DNA from: Thalassotalea fonticola
Lineage (GTDB): Bacteria; Pseudomonadota; Gammaproteobacteria; Enterobacterales; Alteromonadaceae
Reading direction: 5' to 3'
Assembly: GCF_032911225.1 (NCBI RefSeq)
Contig: NZ_CP136600.1
Location: 2,418,001-2,482,000, forward strand
DNA length: 64,000 nt
Positions 53,961-64,000 of the stretch are shown here, piece after piece. The position numbers and the translations under genes were made by a program. The notes below the pieces were generated by a model, which saw only the letters and a list, made by a program, of their open reading frames with translations, made no database searches and was not told where the DNA came from. Numbering within the stretch: the first letter of the stretch is position 1; the number at the start of each line of letters is the position of its first letter.

Positions 53961-55877
53961 ATGAAGCTAAAAGTCAGTAATATTGCCACATTGATAACTG
54001 TTACTTTACTTGGCGCTTGCCAGGAAAGTAGCAACGCTTTGCTGTCTACAGCGCAGGAAAAACCTAAATTTATTGACAGTGCAAAGCAATGGCCGATGTT
54101 TTCAGGACCAAATGGTACAGGACACATAAGTGGCGAATTTATCGCACCAATAAACTGGTCAGTAAGACAAGATCAAAACATTTTATGGAAAACAGAGTTA
54201 CCAGCAGGTGGGCAAAGTGGTATTGCAGTTTGGGGCGACGATGTATTTTTCACTATTAATAAGCCATTAGATACACCCAAACATGCTCAACTGGTTGCTA
54301 ATAATGAAGCAGCTGAAATAACTTATAAAAGCCAGTATCAGGAAGTAACTAACGCCATCAAAGCAGATAAAAGTTTACTGACTTTACTTGCTAAGCTAGC
54401 TGCAGCAGAGGAAATGTGGTCAGCAGCTATCGAACGGCTGAAATCAAAAAACAGCGATAATGTAAAACAGCAACGAGCCATTAAAAAACTAAAACGGGAT
54501 AGTCCATTGTGGCAATCGGTTGCTGCTGCTGAAAAATCACGTGATGATTTTATTCATCAACAATCACCAGCATTATTAACCGCTTACAAACAATACCAAA
54601 CGAGTCAAAAACAGCTAAAAGCGAAAGGATTAGGGAAAGATATTATCTTGTATTGCTTAAGTGCAAGCACAGGAACAGTAAAGTGGCAGCGCACTATTTC
54701 TGGTGTTATTGACACTATGTATAACTACTCATTTAGCGATGCGACTTCACCTACACCAATCACTGATGGTCAGCAAGTTTGGGTTGTTAATGCAACCGGC
54801 GGTATGGCAAGTTTTTCAATGACAGGTCAACAGCTTTGGTCGAGAAACTGGCAACCTACTACAGGGCGTCCATTTAATAAACAATACGATACTTTGTTAT
54901 CGGGTGACTTGTTATTTAACGTTGAACCGCCGGTAAAAGGTGACACTAGCAGAAATCAACAATGGAATTATATTCACGCCATCAATAAATATACAGGTGA
55001 AACATCATGGGTAAGTAATGAGGCGTTAACACATTACAATACGCCGATGTTGGGTAAAACTAAATCAGGTGAATCTGCGGTTCTTATTGGTCGCGGTGGT
55101 CCACATGGCGTGCCTGAAAAAGCAGAAGGTTTAAGTCTGCTTGACCTTAATGGAAATGCTATTTGGAGTTGGCAAGCAGAGGATGATGGTTTAGTGCCAT
55201 GGGGTGCAACCGACATTCAAATATGGAACAAAGACAAAGCACTATGGATTGCTGGCAAACAAGATTTGATGCTTTATACCATAGATGCTGAAACGGGTAA
55301 GAAGCAAAGTAAATATGACCTAAGTAACGTTGCACGCTACGTTTATGATCAACAAAATCAATCGCATAGATTGCAACCTGCTAAGCAAACCTCATTTGAG
55401 CGCCAACCCTATACAATCGTAATGGTTAATGATGCTGTATATTACATGGTGCGCTACGAGCCCTATATTGGTTATCTAAATTTAACCACTGGTCAGCATC
55501 TGCAATTAGAAGTTCCAACCGAAGTGAGTAGAATTAGTGGACAAGAAGATCAATTTATTTGGCAGAAAGCTCATAAAAATGATCAACTTAATTCAAAAGG
55601 ACAACGTCATAACATTGAATCAAGAGCCCAAGGTGATGGCACTCAAAAAGCATTTTTAGCATCCCCTATTGTTGTTAATAATAAGGTATATTTCACCAAT
55701 GCGCATGGCTTAACCTATGTAATTGATAGCGCTGTAGATTTTAATGAAAATGCATTAACGGCCGTTAATGATTTAGGCCAAACAGGAAAAACCTATTCAT
55801 TAAGTTCAATGGCTCATGCGAACGGCGTGCTTTTTCAGCGTAGTTTGAAAGCGATTTACGCAATTAAAGCACCGTAA
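53961..55877 (+). CDS. Lipoprotein with PQQ-like beta-propeller
   Basis: The 638-residue protein has a lipoprotein signal (LLGAC, Cys20) and a strong ribosome site (AGAGGAAA). The mature part has beta-propeller strands of the PQQ-like/BamB type: ILWKTELPAGGQSGIAVWGDDVFF, LYCLSASTGTVKWQRTISG, VWVVNATGGMASF, YIHAINKYTGETSWVS and LYTIDAETGKKQ, each with the Gly-x-x-x-Trp turn of a blade. A helical insert (about 105-210) interrupts the first blades. Proteins like this are frequent in sulfatase-rich loci of marine bacteria. Without visible catalytic residues it may be a scaffold or binding protein; a true PQQ dehydrogenase would be longer and carry a Cys pair. It is divergent from fucP and convergent with the cytochrome gene. 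Confidence 0.82.
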   Translation: MKLKVSNIATLITVTLLGACQESSNALLSTAQEKPKFIDSAKQWPMFSGPNGTGHISGEFIAPINWSVRQDQNILWKTELPAGGQSGIAVWGDDVFFTINKPLDTPKHAQLVANNEAAEITYKSQYQEVTNAIKADKSLLTLLAKLAAAEEMWSAAIERLKSKNSDNVKQQRAIKKLKRDSPLWQSVAAAEKSRDDFIHQQSPALLTAYKQYQTSQKQLKAKGLGKDIILYCLSASTGTVKWQRTISGVIDTMYNYSFSDATSPTPITDGQQVWVVNATGGMASFSMTGQQLWSRNWQPTTGRPFNKQYDTLLSGDLLFNVEPPVKGDTSRNQQWNYIHAINKYTGETSWVSNEALTHYNTPMLGKTKSGESAVLIGRGGPHGVPEKAEGLSLLDLNGNAIWSWQAEDDGLVPWGATDIQIWNKDKALWIAGKQDLMLYTIDAETGKKQSKYDLSNVARYVYDQQNQSHRLQPAKQTSFERQPYTIVMVNDAVYYMVRYEPYIGYLNLTTGQHLQLEVPTEVSRISGQEDQFIWQKAHKNDQLNSKGQRHNIESRAQGDGTQKAFLASPIVVNNKVYFTNAHGLTYVIDSAVDFNENALTAVNDLGQTGKTYSLSSMAHANGVLFQRSLKAIYAIKAP

Positions 55878-55923
55878 TACCAATGTCTATAATGATCTAA
55901 ACATTACGCAAACTGGTATAGGT

Positions 55924-56574
55924 TTATTTAAGTGAGGTAATATGGTGCGAAATAGCTTCGATATCTTGATCGGTTAATCGAATGGCTATTTTTTGCATCA
56001 TCTGATTTTTGTCATTGCTGCGAATACCCGCTCTAAAATCTATTAATTGCTTAATAATATATTCATGCGTTTGCCCACTTAAGGCTGGAATATCTGCTGA
56101 ATCGATACCTTTGCCATTTTTAACATGACAAGACATACATGCAGGTATTTGTCGTGCATCATCGCCTTTTTCGTAAAGTAACTTCCCAGAGATAGAGCCT
56201 TCACTTACATTAGCAAAGCGGCTTTGGTTGGAGAAATTTTCTGCATAGTTTTCAATCTCTAGCGTTGATAATTTATGGTTAACAATATTAACGTTTTCGA
56301 TGATACGAGCGCCTATTGCTAAATCGTTTATTTGTTTTGTTATATACGAACGACCTTGCCCAGCAAGAAATCCGTTACTTGCGATAAAGTCTTCACCATT
56401 TGGGGTATGGCAACTGTTACAATTTTGATGAGTAACTGAACTGATTTGAACCGTTTTATCATTCAAATCAGGACTATATTTTTTCAGTAGAGAGCTTTGT
56501 TCGGCCGAAAAAGTGATATAACCATAAACAGCTAAGATACCTATTAAAGCCACGAAAGTTAGCTGCTTATTCAT
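55924..56574 (-). CDS. Dihaem cytochrome c (c4-like), membrane-anchored
   Basis: This 216-residue protein has an N-terminal signal or anchor (about 7-24) and two cytochrome c folds, each with a haem site: CNSCH (52-56) and CMSCH (146-150). The second is followed by VKNGKGIDSADIPALSGQ and SNDKNQMMQ, which offers the axial Met seen in c4 cytochromes. It is likely to carry electrons from periplasmic dehydrogenases to a terminal oxidase. It follows the canonical GH29 across a strong hairpin (56597-56629). In this locus it is the best candidate electron acceptor for the GMC dehydrogenase pair at 2340-4628; this link is inference. Confidence 0.9.
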   Translation of the reverse strand: MNKQLTFVALIGILAVYGYITFSAEQSSLLKKYSPDLNDKTVQISSVTHQNCNSCHTPNGEDFIASNGFLAGQGRSYITKQINDLAIGARIIENVNIVNHKLSTLEIENYAENFSNQSRFANVSEGSISGKLLYEKGDDARQIPACMSCHVKNGKGIDSADIPALSGQTHEYIIKQLIDFRAGIRSNDKNQMMQKIAIRLTDQDIEAISHHITSLK

Positions 56575-56596
56575 CTTTGGACCTATATTGTATTTT

Positions 56597-56629
56597 TGCC
56601 ACTACAAGTCATTGGTGACTTTAGTGGCA
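56597..56629. other. Strong intergenic stem-loop between GH29 and cytochrome c genes
   Basis: TGCCACTA (56597-56604) pairs with TAGTGGCA (56622-56629), and inside it AGTCA (56607-56611) pairs with TGACT (56616-56620). The T run follows only in the plus direction, while both flanking genes are on the minus strand, so it is not a normal terminator for GH29. It may protect mRNA or tune cytochrome expression. Confidence 0.6.
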
Positions 56630-56648
56630 TTTTTCAGTTACGTTTAGG

Positions 56649-58229
56649 CTATTTTACTGCTTTGGCCTTGGTGATTTTTAAGGTATTCATGTAAACATTC
56701 GTTACGTCATTAATACCAAAGCTTGATAAATCAACTTCAATATTATTGCCTTTTTGCTGCCAATTAATTGCTTTATCGCTACCCAGCATTGTAATGGTAG
56801 AGCCTTTCGACAACTTAACATTTTTTACGGTAAGTTTGTCACCAGGCCACTTAGGCATAAAGGCAAACAAGGTATCACCTTTACGTGTGAAGTAGAGTTC
56901 TTTAACAGACTGTCCAGGACGAGGCATAATACTCATTTCAAAGATGGGGTCTGGCACACCGTGGTGAAAATCAGCCTTGGTATATTCTATGCGTTTACCA
57001 GCACTCCACTGTGCATCAGTATCCCAACGCTTAGTGCCATAAATAGCTTCGCCATTAACTTCTAACCACTTACCTACTTCAATCAAACGGTCTTCCATGA
57101 TCACCGGAATACGGCCATCAGCAGTTGGGCCAATATCTAGTAGAAAGTTACCACCACGCGATACAATGTCAACTAGCATAAAGGTCAATAACTGGGATGA
57201 ATTGTAGTCATCGTAGGTTTCAATGCGGTTTAAACCAAATGACTTACCAATACCGCGATTTTCTTCCCACAAAATACTTGGATCTTCAAAACCAGAGCCG
57301 TACTCGGTGGTCATATAACCCCCATGTTTACCACGCACTTTGCCCCAACGATCGTTGATAACCACTTCATCTTTGTTCGGTGCATTGTTGTAAAGCCAGG
57401 CCAACATCGGCTTAGTTTGCCACTTATCGTCGTCCATCCACCAATCGCCATCAGAGAAGATTACTGCCGGCTCATAATCGTTAACGATTTGTTTAAACTG
57501 TGGGTACATCACTTCATTAATGTATTTTTCACGACCTTCTTGTGGCAAATTTGCCTTGCGTTTAGGCCCAGTGGTCGGTTGCTCAGCTTCGGGCCAATAA
57601 GGATTAAACCAATCCCAGATAGAGTAGTACAAGCCCATTTTCAAGCCTTCATCGCGCACAGCATTTGTTAAGTCGCCGGTTAAATCGCGCTTAGGACCAG
57701 AATCAACACTATTCCAATGCATACCAAAGCTTTCGCTCGCTTCTTTTGAAGGGAATAAGGTGTAACCGTCGTGATGTTTTGAGGTTAATACCACATATTT
57801 GGCGCCAGAGCGTTTAAATACTTTAGCCCAGTGAGCAGGTTCAAATAACTCAGCCTTAAAATCTTTACGAAAATCAGCATATTCGACATCTTTACCGTAA
57901 TGCTTGTTGTGAAACTCATTCACATCAGTGGAGCGACTAGTGGCAGCTGCATGCTTACCACTTTGATCGCCATCTTTGGCATGCCAGTACCATTCAGAGT
58001 AACTGCCGCGAGTTGAAAATGCCGGCACTGAATATAATCCCCAATGAATAAAAATGCCGAATTTTGCCTCACCAAACCATTGTGGGGTTTCTCTGCTATC
58101 TAGCGATTCCCAGGTAGGTTCATATTCTTTAGCTAATGCGCTACTAGACAGCGCACACGTTAGTAAGCTAGTGGTTAAGGCTGTAGCTTTGAACAAACTT
58201 TTAATAGTTTGATTAACAGGATTGATCAT
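56649..58229 (-). CDS. GH29 alpha-L-fucosidase, canonical type
   Basis: This 526-residue secreted alpha-L-fucosidase starts at ATG 58229 (MINPVN), which has GTGAG upstream and gives a signal peptide of about 1-34 (ending ALA). A GTG at 58241 is the longer option. It has the standard GH29 landmarks: FGIFIHWGLYSVPAF (about 57-71), TSKHHDGYTLFPS (about 149-161), MGLYYSIWDWFNPYW (198-212) and the nucleophile Asp260 in VIFSDGDWW. It is closer to characterised plant-type and bacterial alpha-fucosidases than the three divergent GH29 copies here. It lies between the large beta-helix exoprotein and the cytochrome gene. Confidence 0.95.
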   Translation of the reverse strand: MINPVNQTIKSLFKATALTTSLLTCALSSSALAKEYEPTWESLDSRETPQWFGEAKFGIFIHWGLYSVPAFSTRGSYSEWYWHAKDGDQSGKHAAATSRSTDVNEFHNKHYGKDVEYADFRKDFKAELFEPAHWAKVFKRSGAKYVVLTSKHHDGYTLFPSKEASESFGMHWNSVDSGPKRDLTGDLTNAVRDEGLKMGLYYSIWDWFNPYWPEAEQPTTGPKRKANLPQEGREKYINEVMYPQFKQIVNDYEPAVIFSDGDWWMDDDKWQTKPMLAWLYNNAPNKDEVVINDRWGKVRGKHGGYMTTEYGSGFEDPSILWEENRGIGKSFGLNRIETYDDYNSSQLLTFMLVDIVSRGGNFLLDIGPTADGRIPVIMEDRLIEVGKWLEVNGEAIYGTKRWDTDAQWSAGKRIEYTKADFHHGVPDPIFEMSIMPRPGQSVKELYFTRKGDTLFAFMPKWPGDKLTVKNVKLSKGSTITMLGSDKAINWQQKGNNIEVDLSSFGINDVTNVYMNTLKITKAKAVK

Positions 58230-58345
58230 GTTTTTACTCACAAAATTGGTCTAAGATATTCTCGACACATTAGGTTTTTAGATAATAATTTGTTCGTTCT
58301 CTATTTTAATCGTGACTTATGCCACGCATTGTCCCATAGAGATAT

Positions 58346-61693
<3,348 letters not shown>

Positions 61694-61793
61694 TTATTTT
61701 CACCATCTTTATATTGATCATGCTTTGTCGAAAATACCTTGGTGATTAATTCACCAACCGTTAAGTTCCTCCACAATACAATAGTGAACATTA

Positions 61794-61846
61794 TTTACAA
61801 AGGTTAACAATCGTAAAGTTATGTAAAGAATCATCTTTACATAAAA
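61794..61846. promoter_or_regulatory. TTTACA/GTAAAG repeat cluster between beta-helix and sulfatase genes (operator candidate e)
   Basis: GTAAAG occurs at 61813-61818 and 61823-61828, 10 bp apart (CTTTAC on the minus strand). TTTACAA at 61794 and CTTTAC at 61835 flank it. It lies in the 312-base divergent gap 61694-62005. The same gap contains a run of nine C (61866-61874), unusual in this AT-rich DNA. No gene is visible in the gap. Confidence 0.5.
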
Positions 61847-62005
61847 ACAACATCCCCATCATCAGCCCCCCCCCAGCAAAGGTTCATGATTAAATGCTTT
61901 TTTTTATTACCTAGTCATCTGCCATTCACTTACTTGACCATAACGAATTTACAACTTAATGTTGATGACTATAATTTATACTAAACACACCCTGAGTTTA
62001 TACAG

Positions 62006-63835
62006 TTGAAAATATCAGCACACTTTTATATCTTCATTGCGTTAACAGCATTGCTGTTGAATATAGAACAAGCTTATGCAACCCCTCTCGAGCAAGTTGT
62101 TACAAAACAACCCAACATAGTACTCGTGTTAACTGATGATCAAGGCTACGGTGATTTGTCGATTCATGGCAACCCGATAGTCAAGACTCCTGCAATAGAT
62201 GCACTTGCCATCGAGAGCGTTAGTTTAACCAATTATCATGTTGCACCAACATGTTCACCAACCCGAGCGGGTTTGTTAACCGGTAAGTGGAATAATAGAG
62301 TCGGTGTTTGGCACACTATTATGGGCCGATCTTTATTAAGCACCAGTGAAAAGACCTTAGCAAACCTGCTGCAAGAAAATGGTTATCAAACTGCTATGTT
62401 TGGCAAGTGGCATTTAGGTGATAATTTCCCATACCGTCCACAAGATAGAGGCTTTGACTTGGCGTATTATCACGGCGCAGGCGGTGTAGGACAAACTCCT
62501 GATCACTGGGATAATGCCTATTTTAATGATGTATTTTCAAGAAACGGGGTAAAAGAACAAGCTAAAGGCTTTGTTACTGATGCATTGTTTAAAGAAGCCA
62601 TCGAATATATTGATTCAGCCAAGCGCAGCGACAAACCATTCTTTACTTATATTAGTGCCAATGCACCTCATGGGCCAATGCACTCTCCGCAAGAGTATGC
62701 AGATATGTATGCCGATAAAAACATACCGGTTAAAGTACAGCACTTCTTTGGCATGATCAGTAATATTGATGATAATGTGGCAAAATTGCGTCGTTATTTA
62801 GATAAAGAAAACCTCGCCGACAATACCATCTTTATTTTTACCACAGATAATGGCACATCCACCGGTAGTACCGTATTTAATGCCAACATGCGTGGCCGTA
62901 AAAACAGTGAATATGATGGTGGCCACCGTGTACCGTTTTTCTTGCATTGGCCAAATGGTGATCTAGCACACAACAATAAGATAGACAGAATCACGTCCAT
63001 GGTAGACGTTGTACCAACACTGCTCAACTTAGTTAATTCAAAACCTTTAACCGTTGAGTTTGACGGTACTGTGCTTACGCCATTACTTAAGGAGCCTGAA
63101 TTACAAGAATGGCCTGCCCGCACCTTATTTACTGACTCACAACGAATACTTAATCCAATTAAGTGGCGTAAAAGTGCGGTAATGACAGACAAATGGCGTT
63201 TAATAAATGGTAAAGAGTTATATGACATTAAAGCAGATCCAAGCCAGTCAAATGACATATCAGCAAGCAATATTGAAACAGTTAACCTATTAAGAGCAGC
63301 TTATGATAATTGGTGGCAAGATATTAGCCTTAATTTTGACTCTCCTGCCGCAATTCCCGTAGGTAACCCTCTCGCCAATCCTGTGCAATTAACTAGCCAT
63401 GACTGGTTAGGTGATAATGCGCAAGTACCATGGCAACAAAGCCAAATAAGACAAGCTATTCGTGAAAAAGACGGTAAGCACAAAGGCTATTGGTATATAG
63501 ACATTGAAACTGCAGGTATGTATAGCTTTGAGCTTCGTCGCTGGCCTAAAGAAGTTGACCTAGAAATTGCTAAAGGTATGCCTGCAGCCCCAGCATCTAC
63601 CGGGCAAAAAGCCTTTCGAGAAACTAAAGGGCAAGCATTTCATGCTATTAAAGCCAGGATGAAGATAGGTGATAAATCTTATCAAACAGATGTTAACTCA
63701 ACAGATAAACATGCCCTATTCACCCTTAAACTGAACAAGGGAAAAAATAAACTGTTTGCTAGTTTTATTAATAAAGAAAGCGAAGAACTAGGTGCATATT
63801 ACTTAATAATTTCAAAATTAAAGGAACAGCTATGA
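62006..63835 (+). CDS. Secreted S1-family sulfatase (CSPTR motif) with C-terminal beta-domain
   Basis: This 609-residue arylsulfatase-A-like protein starts at TTG 62006. This is the only start-type codon that leaves a full signal peptide (1-25, ending AYA), as a stop lies in frame at 61982-61984. LTDDQG (42-47), Cys83 in CSPTR, FGKWHLG, APHGPMHSP and TTDNGT are present. It is about 110 residues longer than most others here because of a C-terminal domain (about 470-609; YWYIDIETAGMYSFELRRWP, KLNKGKNKLFASF) of beta-sandwich type, found in some arylsulfatases of marine bacteria. It is related to the sulfatase at 31933. The next gene overlaps its stop codon. Confidence 0.92.
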   Translation: MKISAHFYIFIALTALLLNIEQAYATPLEQVVTKQPNIVLVLTDDQGYGDLSIHGNPIVKTPAIDALAIESVSLTNYHVAPTCSPTRAGLLTGKWNNRVGVWHTIMGRSLLSTSEKTLANLLQENGYQTAMFGKWHLGDNFPYRPQDRGFDLAYYHGAGGVGQTPDHWDNAYFNDVFSRNGVKEQAKGFVTDALFKEAIEYIDSAKRSDKPFFTYISANAPHGPMHSPQEYADMYADKNIPVKVQHFFGMISNIDDNVAKLRRYLDKENLADNTIFIFTTDNGTSTGSTVFNANMRGRKNSEYDGGHRVPFFLHWPNGDLAHNNKIDRITSMVDVVPTLLNLVNSKPLTVEFDGTVLTPLLKEPELQEWPARTLFTDSQRILNPIKWRKSAVMTDKWRLINGKELYDIKADPSQSNDISASNIETVNLLRAAYDNWWQDISLNFDSPAAIPVGNPLANPVQLTSHDWLGDNAQVPWQQSQIRQAIREKDGKHKGYWYIDIETAGMYSFELRRWPKEVDLEIAKGMPAAPASTGQKAFRETKGQAFHAIKARMKIGDKSYQTDVNSTDKHALFTLKLNKGKNKLFASFINKESEELGAYYLIISKLKEQL

Positions 63836-64000
63836 TGAAAGTAAAATTACTATTTTTAATAATGTGTGCGCTGTCTAGTATTAACGTACAGGCAGCAAAG
63901 GATGACTCATTACCCATTGTTGCATTTTGGTTTAACGGTGGATGGGGTCATTATGATCCGCAAGCAATAGCATACCTCGATGAAGTCATTATTTTTGCTG
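63832..64000 (+). CDS. Start of a secreted protein, cut by window end
   Basis: The start is ATG at 63832, or the next codon at 63835; the first overlaps the stop of the sulfatase, with AAGGA at 63821-63825. Fifty-six residues are visible: a signal peptide (about 1-22, LLFLIMCALSSINVQA) and a mature start IVAFWFNGGWGHYDPQ followed by LDEVIIFA. The strand-then-helix pattern recalls the first strands of GH18-type barrels, but too little is present to assign it. Translational coupling suggests that it acts with the sulfatase. Confidence 0.7.
   Translation, partial: MMKVKLLFLIMCALSSINVQAAKDDSLPIVAFWFNGGWGHYDPQAIAYLDEVIIFA

Noticed and set aside
53961..55877. Calling the PQQ-like protein a quinoprotein dehydrogenase
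   Set aside because: It lacks the adjacent Cys pair and the length of PQQ dehydrogenases; only the propeller repeat is supported.

Overview
The window is a 64 kb polysaccharide-degradation locus, most likely for a sulfated, L-fucose-rich polymer (fucoidan or a related sulfated fucan), from a marine Gammaproteobacterium. The DNA is AT-rich. The locus has one TonB-dependent receptor and no SusD-like protein, which argues against Bacteroidota. It also has GlyGly-CTERM sorting tails, a FucP-type permease and a moxR-bat operon. Together these suggest Alteromonadales (Colwelliaceae/Thalassotalea-like); this placement is inference. I count ten type-I (S1) sulfatases, four GH29 alpha-L-fucosidases, one GH141-like enzyme, two other large parallel beta-helix exoproteins and one GH117-like beta-propeller enzyme. 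I saw no tRNA, rRNA, CRISPR array, insertion sequence or integrase.

Layout. 1-4628 (+): end of a GH29, ThuA-like protein, Tat-exported small subunit and GMC flavoprotein of a periplasmic dehydrogenase, closed by a strong bidirectional terminator. 4719-6203 (-): sulfatase. 6577-15131 (+): moxR-DUF58-batA-batB-batD operon. 15396-24709 (-): sulfatase, TonB-dependent receptor and three more sulfatases. 25157-31770 (-): GH29, an atypical sulfatase and a lipoprotein beta-helix. 31933-39557 (-): large calcium-binding-repeat exoprotein, lipoprotein sulfatase, GH117-like enzyme, sulfatase. 40174-45826 (+): atypical sulfatase, GH29, terminator, GH141-like lipoprotein. 46022-53587 (-): FucP, a planctomycete-type DUF1592 cytochrome protein, DUF1552 protein and a glycerophosphodiester phosphodiesterase. 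53961-55877 (+): PQQ-like propeller lipoprotein. 55924-61693 (-): beta-helix/DNRLRE/FN3 exoprotein, canonical GH29, dihaem cytochrome c. 62006-64000 (+): sulfatase and the start of a secreted protein cut by the window edge.

How it may work together (inference): the GlyGly-CTERM beta-helix and repeat proteins bind and cut polymer at the surface. The receptor imports oligosaccharides. Periplasmic sulfatases and fucosidases strip sulfate and fucose, and FucP carries L-fucose into the cytoplasm. No intracellular fucose pathway and no sulfatase-maturing enzyme are present, so these must lie elsewhere. Two unusual sets accompany the hydrolases: an oxidative set (GMC pair, DUF1592/DUF1552, cytochrome c, PQQ-like propeller) and a complete MoxR/VWA chaperone-like operon.

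The most interesting cross-cutting signal is a 10-11 bp direct repeat built on TTTACA (or TGTAAA on the other strand). It lies in the main intergenic regions upstream of hydrolase genes, fucP and the moxR operon, and suggests one regulon. The second is a pair of paralogous sulfatases that lack the usual GKWH motif; one of them also has Gly at the third position of the maturation motif.
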